DNA of 64,000 bases from Methanogranum sp963676045 (GCA_963676045.1 OY780938.1:1240001-1304000); one strand, 5' to 3'. Shown: positions 17,736-26,332, counted from the stretch's first letter. Notes: a model not told the origin generated them from the letters alone. A program made the numbers and translations.

Positions 17736-19085
17736 ATGAGCGAGTATTATACGATTTTCATGGCAATACCAAAGGACGCAAGAATAGCACTATCGCCAGA
17801 GGAGATACCCAAACGCTGGTATAACCTCGCAGCAGATTTGCAAGGATTGAAACCACCTATGAATCCAGGCACGATGGAGCCTGCGAAACCAGAGGACTTC
17901 GAGCCTATTTTCTGTAAGGAGATAATAAAGCAAGAAGGGTCCACTGAGAGGTACATCGATATACCCGAAGAGGTCAGGGACAACCTGATCTACCTGAATA
18001 GGCCAGCCCCGCTCCAGAGGGCATACAGATTGGAGAAATATCTCAAGACCCCGGCGAAGATCTATTTCAAGAGAGAGGATATGAGCCCTCTTGGAAGCCA
18101 TAAAGGCAACACCGCCCTTGCACAAGCGTACTACAATGCAGAGGCAGGCATCCACACATTGTCAACCGAAACTGGTGCTGGACAATGGGGAACGGCTCTT
18201 GCTATGGTGTCAAATCTCTTTGACATAAGCACCACGGTCTTCATGGTGAAGGGCAGTTATATAGCGAAACCATTGAGAAAGACGATCATCAAGACATATG
18301 GTGCAAAGATATACGCATCACCAAGCGCGCAGACAGATTTCGGAAGGAAGGTTTTGAAGGAGCATCCAGAGACATCTGGATCATTGGGCATAGCGATATC
18401 CGAGGCATGCGAGGTCGCAGCAAAGGATGACCATACATGTTATTCCCTGGGCAGCGTTTTGAACCATGTGATGCTTCATCAGACGGTCATAGGTCAGGAG
18501 ACCATACAGCAGATGAAGGTTGGAGAGATCGATCCAGATTATGTGATAGCATGTGCTGGAGGAGGATCGAACTTCGCAGGGATGACATTCCCTATGCTGG
18601 GAGAGAAAATAAGAGGCAAGGGATTCAAGGATACGGAATTCATCGCAGCAGAGCCCAAGGCCGCGCCATCGTTGACAGAAGGTGTATTCAAATACGATTT
18701 CGGTGACACTGCTGGGTTCACACCTCTGATAATGATGTACACATTGGGAAGCGAATTCATTCCTTCCGCGATTCATGCTGGTGGTCTGAGATATCATGGC
18801 ATGTCTCCGCTCGTGTCCGCCGCATACGATCAAAAATTGGTGACTGCGAGGGCATACGATCAAGTGGATACTTTCGAGGTCGGAGTGATGATGGCCCGGA
18901 CAGAGGGCATAATTCCAGCTCCAGAATCATGTCATGCGCTGAAGGCCGCGGTCGATGTGGCATTGGAATGTAAAAAGAAGAATGAGGAGAAGACGATAGT
19001 GTTCTGTCTATCCGGACATGGACTATTGGACCTGTATGGATACGACCAGTATCTGGAAGGTACCCTTCCTTCGTCAAAGATCTAA
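17736..19085 (+). CDS. trpB2: Tryptophan synthase beta chain, TrpB2 type
   Basis: PLP enzyme that condenses indole with serine. The 449-residue length and the N-terminal motif IPKRWYNLAADL identify the TrpB2 branch rather than the classical TrpB1. The PLP lysine is in GSHKGNTAL, and the phosphate-binding CAGGGSNFAG loop lies near residue 270. I chose ATG 17736 (MSEYYTIF) over 17718, since the A/T-rich TATATAAAATTAAAT directly upstream suits a short-leader promoter. No trpA or other trp gene is near, so it may salvage free indole. Confidence 0.9.
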   Translation: MSEYYTIFMAIPKDARIALSPEEIPKRWYNLAADLQGLKPPMNPGTMEPAKPEDFEPIFCKEIIKQEGSTERYIDIPEEVRDNLIYLNRPAPLQRAYRLEKYLKTPAKIYFKREDMSPLGSHKGNTALAQAYYNAEAGIHTLSTETGAGQWGTALAMVSNLFDISTTVFMVKGSYIAKPLRKTIIKTYGAKIYASPSAQTDFGRKVLKEHPETSGSLGIAISEACEVAAKDDHTCYSLGSVLNHVMLHQTVIGQETIQQMKVGEIDPDYVIACAGGGSNFAGMTFPMLGEKIRGKGFKDTEFIAAEPKAAPSLTEGVFKYDFGDTAGFTPLIMMYTLGSEFIPSAIHAGGLRYHGMSPLVSAAYDQKLVTARAYDQVDTFEVGVMMARTEGIIPAPESCHALKAAVDVALECKKKNEEKTIVFCLSGHGLLDLYGYDQYLEGTLPSSKI

Positions 19086-19098
19086 ATTCTAAACGGGG

Positions 19099-20649
19099 TC
19101 ACTGTCTTTCAGGTTCGAGTAGGAATCTGTATGACGGCACCCCTCTTTCTTTTGTGATGTCAGATACATTCGTTGGAGCATATCTTCTTCCGGTCTTAAT
19201 GAAGATCACCTCTGAAAGTTCTCCGATATAAAACTGCATCAGTGCATAGCATCCAACATTAGTAAGCATCGTGCATTCTAAAATGAATGTGAGCGGTATG
19301 TAAGATTCGAGTTCGAGTTTTGTGCAAGACCTCCTTTTAAGATTGCATATATTGTTTATTATATTGTCAAGTGTAATTTCCGAATTGTTTTTTACTATGG
19401 TCTTCGCATAGGTCTTTCCCAATTCATTTTGAATCCTGCTGCTGTCGATAGATGTAGCATCCAATGTCATTATCATGTATTGGAATACCGACCTGTAGTA
19501 CGATTCAGGGCGTTCTGCGGCTTTTTTTATGATCTTTTTCACGAATTCGAGGTTCTTAGTGCAATCATCTTTTTTTGAGATAATCAAACTTCCATAGATG
19601 TTATACAGGTTGGGTCCAGAGTCGCGGTCGCTGTAGATTATGCCTGCGTCTTCTAGTTTCGTAAGGTTCGAGAACAGTGTGGATTGCGATCCTCCCAGTT
19701 TGTCGTTGAGGCCTTTCAAGGTATCGGGTTCCATCTCCAGTGAACGCACTATTTCGAGTTGTGATTGGATGTCGATCATCCTTGGGCACTCGTCTTTGTC
19801 AAGTATTATTGAAAAATCTTCATTTTGAGATAGTGCCCCTTCTTTTATGTCTAAAAATCCGTCTTCGGTGTACAGGCTCGTTTTTATTTTGTTGTAACGG
19901 GAATGCGGCTCGATCTCGAACAGGATCGCATCATTATTATCTTTCATTTCGGATCGTATTATGCTGTAATGTTCACCGGTAGAACATTCAAGGCCAGAGC
20001 ATATGAGGCCTATCGAGGATCTAAAGATCACATCTGCGTTATTTGGCATTTTGAAACCAGACCTTAACTCTATCCTCATGGGGGAATAGGAAACGATCAT
20101 CATCTTAGGGCCGTTCGAGGCATTGAAATAATCATTGAGACGATCCATGACCGAATTGATGCTGCGGCCCTTCAATTCATCAATCATAGCAGTCCCAATC
20201 AATCTCCCGACTCTTTCCATGAGCGGCCCTAGATTGAGGCCAAATTTTATCGATCCTGAATTGAGTAGGCACACTACATATCTGTAAAAATGAGAGGAGT
20301 CATCGAGATCTGTAGTCAATTTATCCTCTATCATGTTTTGGAGTTCTGTCGTAGGGTCTATCGAGACGATCATTTTCAGGGATATCTTGCAATAATACAC
20401 CTTTCTGCGATCCCTATTGTCTTTGTACGTGCCCAGTAGTCTTTTCTCTTCAAGTTTGTTGGTATTGAACAATACGGTCGATACAGGCAGGTTCAACTCT
20501 TTTGATATTTCAGCTAAGGTCATGTCTTTGGAATCAACCATGTCCATTATTCTCATGCCTATTTCGCTGTTAACGCATTTCATACCAATGTCAGTATAAA
20601 AAATACCAAATGATCTTCCCCTGTCGCAGACGGACATTGAGGAAAACAT
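19099..20649 (-). CDS. Large HTH transcriptional regulator with tandem-duplicated modules
   Basis: 516 residues made of two similar halves. Each half has a winged HTH (residues about 27-80, TLAEISKELNLPVSTVLFNTNKLEEK; and about 300-350, TLKGLNDKLGGSQSTLFSNLTKLEDA), a helical linker of about 100 residues, and an alpha/beta domain (RIELRSGFKM...IGLICSGLE; FILECTMLTNVGCYALMQF). The C-terminal domains look like small ligand-sensing (V4R-type) domains, which is a weak reading. A TATA-like TTTAAA lies 14-20 bases upstream, so the message is nearly leaderless and Met5 (20637) is an alternative start. Function unknown. Confidence 0.7.
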   Translation of the reverse strand: MFSSMSVCDRGRSFGIFYTDIGMKCVNSEIGMRIMDMVDSKDMTLAEISKELNLPVSTVLFNTNKLEEKRLLGTYKDNRDRRKVYYCKISLKMIVSIDPTTELQNMIEDKLTTDLDDSSHFYRYVVCLLNSGSIKFGLNLGPLMERVGRLIGTAMIDELKGRSINSVMDRLNDYFNASNGPKMMIVSYSPMRIELRSGFKMPNNADVIFRSSIGLICSGLECSTGEHYSIIRSEMKDNNDAILFEIEPHSRYNKIKTSLYTEDGFLDIKEGALSQNEDFSIILDKDECPRMIDIQSQLEIVRSLEMEPDTLKGLNDKLGGSQSTLFSNLTKLEDAGIIYSDRDSGPNLYNIYGSLIISKKDDCTKNLEFVKKIIKKAAERPESYYRSVFQYMIMTLDATSIDSSRIQNELGKTYAKTIVKNNSEITLDNIINNICNLKRRSCTKLELESYIPLTFILECTMLTNVGCYALMQFYIGELSEVIFIKTGRRYAPTNVSDITKERGVPSYRFLLEPERQ

Positions 20650-20659
20650 ACATTGTATG
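20647..20659. promoter_or_regulatory. Dyad over the start codon of the duplicated regulator
   Basis: CATAC-ATT-GTATG is an exact inverted repeat and its left arm contains the ATG (minus strand) of the regulator. Between a TATA-like element and the start, it is well placed for autoregulation; short dyads also occur by chance. Confidence 0.3.
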
Positions 20660-20752
20660 AGATTTTAAATTCTTTGAAGGTATACTTAGTTCAATTATTA
20701 TGATTCTTTAATGATCAAATATACCGTAGAATTCATTTTTAAGAAGAATCCA

Positions 20753-20760
20753 TAAATAGT
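20753..20760 (+). promoter_or_regulatory. TATA box of the endA gene
   Basis: ATAAATAG is centred about 25 bases before ATG 20781. That spacing predicts a leaderless transcript and supports 20781 rather than the TTG at 20778. Confidence 0.45.
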
Positions 20761-20780
20761 GACTCATTGTAACATCGTTG

Positions 20781-21827
20781 ATGTCCGGGGAATTGGTGGA
20801 TGATATTGTGGTCGTGAAGGACCAGAAGGAAGGATGTCAGCTCTTCAACAAAGGTAACTTTGGGTATCCTGTCAAAGGAGGAGGTTCTGAGTTGGATCTG
20901 GTAGAGGCCACATTCCTAACTGAGTGCAATAGGCTGGAGGTTCTTAGGAACGGCAAGGTCTTGACATTCCAAGAGATGTTCGATCATTCATCGTCTCTTT
21001 TTGATGGGTTTGACATACGATACCTCGTATACAGGGACATAAGGCAACGTGGATTTGTTGTAAAGATGGAAACGGGGGCGTTCGATTTCTCAGTTTTCCC
21101 AAGAGGGTCTACCATGAGCAATGCAAGGCCTCTCTACATGGTTAGAGCGGTCTCCGAGCGTATGGCTCTGGATATAACAGAGTTTGCCTCAGAAATATCA
21201 CAGTCCGAGAACAGGGGGAAACAGCTCCTGTACGGTGTTGTCGATGAAGAAGGCGACATAACATATTACATCATGTCTACCAAAGATCCTGTTGGCCAGG
21301 TGTACGAAGAGCCATCTGAGCCGGTGGATGGCACGCTGATAAGCGATAGGGTATTCGTATTCAATGAAGAAAAAGCAAGGATATTGTATAACGGTGGATT
21401 TTACGGCAGGATGTTGGACGGGACCCTTCAATTATCATTGATCGAGGGGTGCCATCTTTCGTCTGAAATGAAATTGAAAGTTTTCACAGTGGATGGACGT
21501 CAGATATCAAACGGCGAGTTGATAGAATTCGGGAGGAAAGCCCAAGACGAGTTCGATCTGCGCATGAAGGCCTTCTCCGAACTTCGCAAGAGAGGCCTAG
21601 TGGTAAAGACCGGATTCAAATACGGGACGCATTTCAGGGTGTATGAGAAATCCCCCGATGATTGTCATGCCCGCTATCTTGTGCATGCAGTTCCCGCATC
21701 CAGGGTCACCATGTGGCCAGAGATATCAAGGACAGTAAGATTGTCGGGCGGCGTGAAGAAGGAGATACTGTTCTGTCGCGTGAGTGACAAAGTGGAGTTC
21801 TTCGAATTCAAATGGTTCAGACCATAA
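20781..21827 (+). CDS. endA: tRNA-splicing endonuclease, two-repeat form
   Basis: Cuts introns from pre-tRNA at bulge-helix-bulge motifs. The 348 residues are two fused copies of the subunit fold, the form that works as a homodimer. The active C-terminal copy holds the triad: Tyr in KYGTHFRVYE, His in HARYLVHAV, and Lys in GGVKKEILF. The N-terminal copy (FVVKMETGAFDFSVFPRG) has lost the catalytic Tyr and His and is structural. Single gene, convergent with TFB. Confidence 0.92.
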   Translation: MSGELVDDIVVVKDQKEGCQLFNKGNFGYPVKGGGSELDLVEATFLTECNRLEVLRNGKVLTFQEMFDHSSSLFDGFDIRYLVYRDIRQRGFVVKMETGAFDFSVFPRGSTMSNARPLYMVRAVSERMALDITEFASEISQSENRGKQLLYGVVDEEGDITYYIMSTKDPVGQVYEEPSEPVDGTLISDRVFVFNEEKARILYNGGFYGRMLDGTLQLSLIEGCHLSSEMKLKVFTVDGRQISNGELIEFGRKAQDEFDLRMKAFSELRKRGLVVKTGFKYGTHFRVYEKSPDDCHARYLVHAVPASRVTMWPEISRTVRLSGGVKKEILFCRVSDKVEFFEFKWFRP

Positions 21828-21857
21828 AAAGGTTAAATGGTTTCAAAGGTGTTTTAT

Positions 21858-22790
21858 TCAGAGCTGTATCTCTATACCCAGTTTCTCTGTGAGCTCTTTG
21901 TATCTGTTCCTTATTGTGACCTCAGTCACACCAGCGACATCAGCGACCTCTCTCTGTGTCCTGCGTTCATTGCAAAGGATCGAGGATATGTATATTGCAG
22001 CTGCCGCAACACCCGTAGGTCCACGGCCGGAAGTGAGTTCCTTCTCTGAGGCATCCTTGAGTATCTCTGCCGCTTTGCTTTGGACCTCTCCGCTCAATTT
22101 CAATTCGGAACAGAATCTCTGGACGTAATCCTGTGGTTTTGTTGGCATGAGCTTCAATTTAAGCTCGCGGGTCATGAAACGATATGTGCGGCCGATCTCC
22201 TTCCTTCCTACACGGCTTGAGCCTGCGACCTCATCCAGCGTCCTTGGTACGCCACATTGTCTGCACGCAGCGTACAGTGAGGCGGCTACGACACCTTCGA
22301 TGGATCTTCCTCTGATGAGGTTCTTGTTGACGGCTTTCCTGTAGATCATTGCAGCGGTCTCTCTGACGTTCCTGGGAAGCCCCATCGCCGAGGCCATCCT
22401 GTCCAATTCGGATAAGGCGAATGCAAGGTTCCTTTCAGTTGCATTGGATACACGGATCCTTCTCTGCCACTTCCTCAATCTGTATAATTGGGCTCTGTTC
22501 CTTGTGGGTATGCTTTTACCATAACTGTCTTTATTTTTCCAAGAGATCTCTGTTGATAATCCTTTGTCGTGGATCGTGTATGTCATCGGAGCACCGGTAC
22601 GTGCTCTCTTTTCACCTTGCTCAACGTCAAAGGCTCTCCATTCCGGACCTTGATCGATGAACTGATCGTCAATCACAAGTCCGCAGTCCTCGCACAGCAG
22701 TTCTCCTCTCTCATAATCACGTACGAGGTGGTGGCTCCCACACTCAGGACAGACTTCAATCTCCTCTGTTCCTTCTTTTGCCTTTACCAT
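21858..22790 (-). CDS. tfb: Transcription initiation factor B (TFB)
   Basis: Archaeal TFIIB that recruits RNA polymerase to the TBP-DNA complex. 310 residues: zinc ribbon at the N-terminus (CPECGSHH ... CEDCGLV), the B-finger/linker with ISWKNKDSYGKS, then two cyclin repeats (from about residue 110 and 205), the second ending in an HTH that reads the BRE (TQREVADVAGVTEVTIRNRYKEL). ATG 22790 is chosen; the frame is open further upstream but that would run into Gar1. The start lies inside the Gar1 gene (35-base overlap). Confidence 0.95.
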   Translation of the reverse strand: MVKAKEGTEEIEVCPECGSHHLVRDYERGELLCEDCGLVIDDQFIDQGPEWRAFDVEQGEKRARTGAPMTYTIHDKGLSTEISWKNKDSYGKSIPTRNRAQLYRLRKWQRRIRVSNATERNLAFALSELDRMASAMGLPRNVRETAAMIYRKAVNKNLIRGRSIEGVVAASLYAACRQCGVPRTLDEVAGSSRVGRKEIGRTYRFMTRELKLKLMPTKPQDYVQRFCSELKLSGEVQSKAAEILKDASEKELTSGRGPTGVAAAAIYISSILCNERRTQREVADVAGVTEVTIRNRYKELTEKLGIEIQL

Positions 22791-23025
22791 GTTGAGTTCC
22801 CTTCTTGAAGTATAGTGCTTTGTTCTTCTGTCCTTGTGCAATGGCCTTATCGTCCACGGCTACTGTTACATAAGGTTCATCGACAGGACCGAATATTCTT
22901 TTCACAGTTCCTACCATTCTTTCCCGCTGATCGAACACTGGGTCTCCGATGTCAGGAAGTGTTTTTCCTCTTATTATCAACTTGCCGTCAGTTGTTATTT
23001 CTTCGACAATTCCTAACAATTCCAT
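22756..23025 (-). CDS. gar1: H/ACA ribonucleoprotein subunit Gar1
   Basis: Beta-barrel protein of the H/ACA pseudouridylation complex, where it binds Cbf5. 89 residues with the core pattern GDPVFDQRERMVGTVKRIFGPVDEPYVTV and a basic C-terminus (KGTQHGKGKRRNRG). ATG 23025 has GAGGATT seven to eight bases upstream; the TTG two codons earlier is less likely. The Gar1-TFB gene pair is common in archaea. Confidence 0.92.
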   Translation of the reverse strand: MELLGIVEEITTDGKLIIRGKTLPDIGDPVFDQRERMVGTVKRIFGPVDEPYVTVAVDDKAIAQGQKNKALYFKKGTQHGKGKRRNRGD

Positions 23026-23360
23026 TTTCAATCCTCAAAAGAACGGTCTAACTTATATACATCCTTAGTATGATATATTATTTAAATATTTTGGATATAT
23101 TTAAGAATACTTAGCTGTAAGTATATCATGTTTATCGCTTTTTATTGAAGATAAAACAAACGTATGGTCATCACATCCAACTAAGTTTCTATTCATTCAT
23201 CGATGTAAGGATTGTGGTTTGGAATCATCTTTGATGACGTGTTCGGTCTATCTATCGCTGGTGATAGTCAACCCCATCTGACACTAAGGTTTAATAATAA
23301 TCTATTCCATCATGTGGCAGTTATCATTCGATTTGAATGTTATAAAATGGAGGCAAAAAA
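23026..23360. other. Intergenic region between gar1 and a small membrane protein gene
   Basis: About 335 bases without a gene. It is very A/T-rich next to gar1 (TTATTTAAATATTTTGGATATATTTAAG at roughly 23080-23104 supplies TATA elements on either strand) and includes the dyad ATACTT (23107-23112) / AAGTAT (23119-23124). A possible C/D-box RNA lies at 23232-23281. I see no tRNA fold and no convincing reading frame. Confidence 0.5.
23232..23281 (+). ncRNA. Possible C/D-box guide RNA
   Basis: TGATGA at 23232-23237 (C box) and CTGA at 23278-23281 (D box) bracket 50 bases, the usual size for archaeal C/D sRNAs. Between them a degenerate C' (GTGATAG, 23261-23267) leaves a ten-base guide before D, and CTAT at 23248-23251 is where D' would be. 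The inner boxes are poor matches and the closing stem is weak, so this is tentative. Confidence 0.3.
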
Positions 23361-23663
23361 ATGGATATTTGGAGTTTCCTCACGCTCATCATATTCGTGT
23401 TCGGTATTGTGATGATGATCGCGGGTATCTTCTCAGCCTATTTTGGGGCAGGGAAAAACAGGGTTTACGGCGGCATAATATTCGCTGTTGGTCTTATTGT
23501 AAGTTTGATATGGGCATATTTGACCATATGGAGCAACATCACACCATTCTGCGATGTAGATGTCTGGAACGTCATATACGATGCAATCATCAACCTCATC
23601 GGTATTCTGATAGGTGCATTGATCGCAGTCGGAATATTCTTGGTCGTTGTACTCAAGAGTTAA
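23361..23663 (+). CDS. Small membrane protein, three predicted helices
   Basis: 100 residues, almost entirely hydrophobic: helices at about 5-28, 36-58 and 72-98, with a short Cys-containing loop (TPFCDVDVW) between the last two. GGAGG eight bases before the ATG and a hairpin straight after the stop show a one-gene transcription unit. I do not recognise a family, and no neighbour gives its role. Confidence 0.65.
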   Translation: MDIWSFLTLIIFVFGIVMMIAGIFSAYFGAGKNRVYGGIIFAVGLIVSLIWAYLTIWSNITPFCDVDVWNVIYDAIINLIGILIGALIAVGIFLVVVLKS

Positions 23664-23668
23664 ACACC

Positions 23669-23684
23669 CGGGGGGAGACCCCCG
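23669..23684 (+). terminator. G/C hairpin terminator
   Basis: CGGGGG pairs with CCCCCG around a GAGA tetraloop, six bases after the small membrane protein stop, followed by ATTAAAAC and then TTGTTTTG. One of several G5-C5 hairpins at unit ends in this window. Confidence 0.65.
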
Positions 23685-23746
23685 ATTAAAACCCATCTTG
23701 TTTTGAACGTTGATTATTTATTCTTTAATACTGTCGCCATCTATCG

Positions 23747-24226
23747 ATGCCAAAGGTTTCAATCATAATGGGAAGCAAAAGCGATCTCCCGATAGCGGAG
23801 AAGGCGTTTGTTATTCTGAAGAAATTCGATGTTAGTTACGATATCGCTGTTGCATCTGCGCACAGGACACCGAAGAGGGTGGAAGAGCTCGTCAACGGGA
23901 GCGATGCATTCGTATTCATAGCGATCGCTGGGATGTCCGCAGCATTGCCTGGTGTGATAGCTTCCTTTACAATAAGGCCGGTCATTGGCGTTCCAGTGAG
24001 CGGTACTTTGAACATGGATGCCATATTATCTGTAGTACAGATGCCGCCTGGGATACCAGTTTCCGCAGTGGGTCTCGATCGCGGGGACAATGCGGCCATA
24101 TTGGCAGTGGAGATTCTCGGGCTGTCTGATGACAGACTCAAAAGTGCTTTAATGGATTATAGGAAAGAGCAGGCTGAAAAGGTCATTGCTGATTCAGAGA
24201 AGGTGATTTCTGATGTTCGGTGTTGA
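23747..24226 (+). CDS. purE: N5-carboxyaminoimidazole ribonucleotide mutase PurE
   Basis: Purine synthesis enzyme that forms CAIR. 159 residues with the phosphate-binding MGSKSDLP, the ASAHRTP motif with the catalytic His, and AGMSAALPGV and GVPVSGTLNMDA segments, matching the microbial class I type. It overlaps the GMP synthetase ATPase subunit by 14 bases, linking early and late purine steps. No purK is visible here, so whether it works as a class I mutase or a class II carboxylase remains open. Confidence 0.9.
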   Translation: MPKVSIIMGSKSDLPIAEKAFVILKKFDVSYDIAVASAHRTPKRVEELVNGSDAFVFIAIAGMSAALPGVIASFTIRPVIGVPVSGTLNMDAILSVVQMPPGIPVSAVGLDRGDNAAILAVEILGLSDDRLKSALMDYRKEQAEKVIADSEKVISDVRC

Positions 24227-25160
24227 AGATTTTATCAATGAGTCCATAGTGGACATACGTTCGAAGATCCAAGGAAAGGCGATAATTGCCTGTTCCGGCG
24301 GTGTGGACAGCATGGTGGCAGCCGCCTTGACTAGCAAGGCCATAGGAGACAGACTGTTGGCAGTCTATGTCGACAACGGCCTTATGAGAAAAGGAGAGAC
24401 AGAGGAAGTCCGTTCTATGATGGCGGAAATGGGCATGAACTACAAAGTAGTCGATGCGGGAGACCAATTCCTATCGGCATTGAAGGGAGTAACCGATCCT
24501 GAGCAAAAGAGGAAGATCATAGGCGAGAAGTTCATCAGAGTGTTCGAGGCCGAGGCAAAATCATTCGATGCTGTATATTTAGTACAGGGCACCATAGCTC
24601 CAGATTGGATAGAGTCAGGAGATGGCGTAAGGCAAACGATAAAGTCCCATCATAATGTCGGTGGTCTGCCTAAGGACCTAGGTATGAAGCTTGTGGAACC
24701 GCTCAGGGACCTGTATAAGGACGAGGTCAGGGATGTAGCTAGATTTTTGGGTGTAAAAGCATCCGAGAGACAGCCGTTCCCAGGTCCGGCATTGGCCGTT
24801 AGATGTTTGGGGGAAGTCACGCGCGACGATGTTCAAATCGTTCGCGAAGCATGTTTCATCGTCGAGGACGAGATATGCAAGGCCGTCAAAGCAGGAAAGA
24901 TGGTCATGCCGTGGCAATACTTTGCGGTTTTACTGCCTACAAGGTCTGTTGGTGTGCAAGGAGACAGACGGGCTTATGGAAGGACGATAGCGGTTCGCGC
25001 AGTGACATCCATAGACGGGATGACAGCAACATACGCAAAGATACCTTTGGATATTTTGGATATTATCGCAACCCGTATAACAAACGAGATGAAGAATCAG
25101 GTCAACCGTGTCGTTTACGATATAACAAATAAGCCGCCATCAACGATCGAATGGGAATGA
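24213..25160 (+). CDS. guaAB: GMP synthase, ATP pyrophosphatase subunit
   Basis: Adenylates XMP and transfers ammonia to give GMP. 315 residues with the PP-loop SGGVDSMVAAALT near residue 29, followed by the C-terminal dimerisation domain (PFPGPALAVRCLGEVT, and the end PPSTIEWE typical of the family). As usual in archaea the glutaminase is a separate gene, here 111 bases downstream. The 14-base overlap with purE implies coupled translation. Confidence 0.95.
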   Translation: MFGVEDFINESIVDIRSKIQGKAIIACSGGVDSMVAAALTSKAIGDRLLAVYVDNGLMRKGETEEVRSMMAEMGMNYKVVDAGDQFLSALKGVTDPEQKRKIIGEKFIRVFEAEAKSFDAVYLVQGTIAPDWIESGDGVRQTIKSHHNVGGLPKDLGMKLVEPLRDLYKDEVRDVARFLGVKASERQPFPGPALAVRCLGEVTRDDVQIVREACFIVEDEICKAVKAGKMVMPWQYFAVLLPTRSVGVQGDRRAYGRTIAVRAVTSIDGMTATYAKIPLDILDIIATRITNEMKNQVNRVVYDITNKPPSTIEWE

Positions 25161-25210
25161 TTCAGGTTTCATTCAAAATAATCGGAATTGTAAAGTATAG
25201 AAACATATTT

Positions 25211-25240
25211 TGATGACGACCCACGACGGGGGTCGCATCA
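25211..25240 (+). terminator. Long hairpin between the two GMP synthase genes
   Basis: TGATG-a-CGACCC (25211-25222) can pair with GGGTCG-CATCA (25230-25240) around a loop of about seven bases. It follows the ATPase subunit gene and ends just before the TATA element of the glutaminase gene, so it probably ends the purE-guaAB message. Confidence 0.5.
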
Positions 25241-25242
25241 TC

Positions 25243-25251
25243 TTTATATTA
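25243..25251 (+). promoter_or_regulatory. TATA box of the GMP synthase glutaminase gene
   Basis: TTTATATTA is centred about 25 bases before ATG 25272, which predicts a leaderless or near-leaderless message. No Shine-Dalgarno sequence precedes the ATG, in agreement. Confidence 0.55.
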
Positions 25252-25271
25252 TCGACATTTATCTTGATATA

Positions 25272-25847
25272 ATGAAAGTATATGTTGTCGACAATGGTGG
25301 ACAATGGACCCATCGTGAGTGGCGTGTTTTGAAATATCTCAAGGTCGAGACAAAGATTGTTCCTAACACGACACCATTTGATGACCTCAAAGACCTTGAC
25401 GGTCTTGTACTTTCAGGCGGTTCTCCAAATGTCGCCACCGATGCAGATCAGATGGGGAACAATGGAGTGTATCTGGACAGGGCGGAATATCCGATAATGG
25501 GAATATGCGCAGGCATGCAGTTCCTGTCTGAACATTTCGGTGGCAAATTAGGCCCTAGCGCAATACCTGAATTTGGTCATGTTAGCTTGAAAGTATTATC
25601 ACACGATGATCTTTTCAAAGGGCTTCCAAGCGAATTCAATGTTTGGGCATCTCATAACGATGAGGTCAAGACGGTACCGGAGGGATTCCAAATAACCGCC
25701 ACATCCTCATCTTGTCCAGTGGAAGGATTGAGCTCCCTGTCTCGTCCGATATACGGTGTTCAATTCCATCCAGAGGTCGAAAACACAGAGAACGGACCTC
25801 AGATCTTCCAGAACTTTTTGAACATAATCGAAAAACATGATTACTGA
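25272..25847 (+). CDS. guaAA: GMP synthase, glutamine amidotransferase subunit
   Basis: Class I glutaminase that supplies ammonia to the ATPase subunit. 191 residues with the nucleophile Cys in GICAGMQF (about residue 79) and the His-Glu pair in QFHPEVE (about residues 166-170). It has its own promoter and a terminator after it, so the two subunits are transcribed separately although adjacent. Confidence 0.95.
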   Translation: MKVYVVDNGGQWTHREWRVLKYLKVETKIVPNTTPFDDLKDLDGLVLSGGSPNVATDADQMGNNGVYLDRAEYPIMGICAGMQFLSEHFGGKLGPSAIPEFGHVSLKVLSHDDLFKGLPSEFNVWASHNDEVKTVPEGFQITATSSSCPVEGLSSLSRPIYGVQFHPEVENTENGPQIFQNFLNIIEKHDY

Positions 25848-25850
25848 TGT

Positions 25851-25878
25851 AACGGGGGTGCTCATGCACCCTCCCGTT
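25851..25878 (+). terminator. Hairpin terminator after guaAA
   Basis: AACGGG-GGTG pairs with CACC-(CT)-CCCGTT around a six-base loop, with a two-base bulge, directly past the stop. ATTGTATGATTAATTAG follows. Confidence 0.6.
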
Positions 25879-25901
25879 ATTGTATGATTAATTAGTTTAT
25901 C

Positions 25902-26156
25902 TCATCTTGATTGGCTTATGATTTCGAGTTGGCTCATGATATTGTATATGAGCGTTCTGCCATGCATAGGTATATTCGGATCATTTGCGAGATCGTCGAG
26001 TATGGTAATCGCTCCCGTGGCGCGAACATCTATCGGGTCCTTTCCGGCGAGTTTTGCCTTTGCATCGGTCGCACCTTTTCTTATATTCCTAGGGACAGAG
26101 GTATCCTCTGCAAGCATATCCAATGCATCAACAACTGGTTTTATTTTATCTACCAC
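25902..26156 (-). CDS. UPF0147 family protein
   Basis: 84 residues, all helical, matching the archaeal UPF0147 family through ALDMLAEDTSVPRNIRKGATDAKAKL and the NDPNIPMHGRTLIYNI C-terminal part. Function is unknown. I chose GTG 26156 because AAAGGTG lies six bases upstream; the GTG three codons earlier is itself part of that site. It follows a 54-residue gene by 11 bases. Confidence 0.75.
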   Translation of the reverse strand: MVDKIKPVVDALDMLAEDTSVPRNIRKGATDAKAKLAGKDPIDVRATGAITILDDLANDPNIPMHGRTLIYNIMSQLEIISQSR

Positions 26157-26167
26157 AATAAACACCT

Positions 26168-26332
26168 TTAGATAGATTCGAACTCTTCTTGGAGATCGCT
26201 GATTAATTGTTCCAGAACCTCTTCGAAGTTAGGGGATTTGTATTCTCTTACACCACCAAGGTCACTTTGGATCCTCGCGACGATATCATTGTTCTCCTTG
26301 ACCAATTCAACGTTGCACAAAATTTCTTCCAT
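26168..26332 (-). CDS. Small acidic helical protein upstream of UPF0147
   Basis: A 54-residue frame starting at ATG 26332 with GGTG seven bases upstream and ending TAA. The product is acidic and helical (MEEILCNVELVKENND at the start, EEVLEQLISDLQEEF near the end). A TATA-like TATATATAC lies about 40 bases before the start on this strand. I do not recognise it. The spacing and ribosome site make it a likely true gene, co-transcribed with UPF0147. Confidence 0.6.
   Translation of the reverse strand: MEEILCNVELVKENNDIVARIQSDLGGVREYKSPNFEEVLEQLISDLQEEFESI

Noticed and set aside
23312..23689. Alternative 125-codon frame over the small membrane protein gene
   Set aside because: It is rich in Arg, His and Cys without domain pattern, and runs through the terminator hairpin; the GGAGG site belongs to the 23361 frame.
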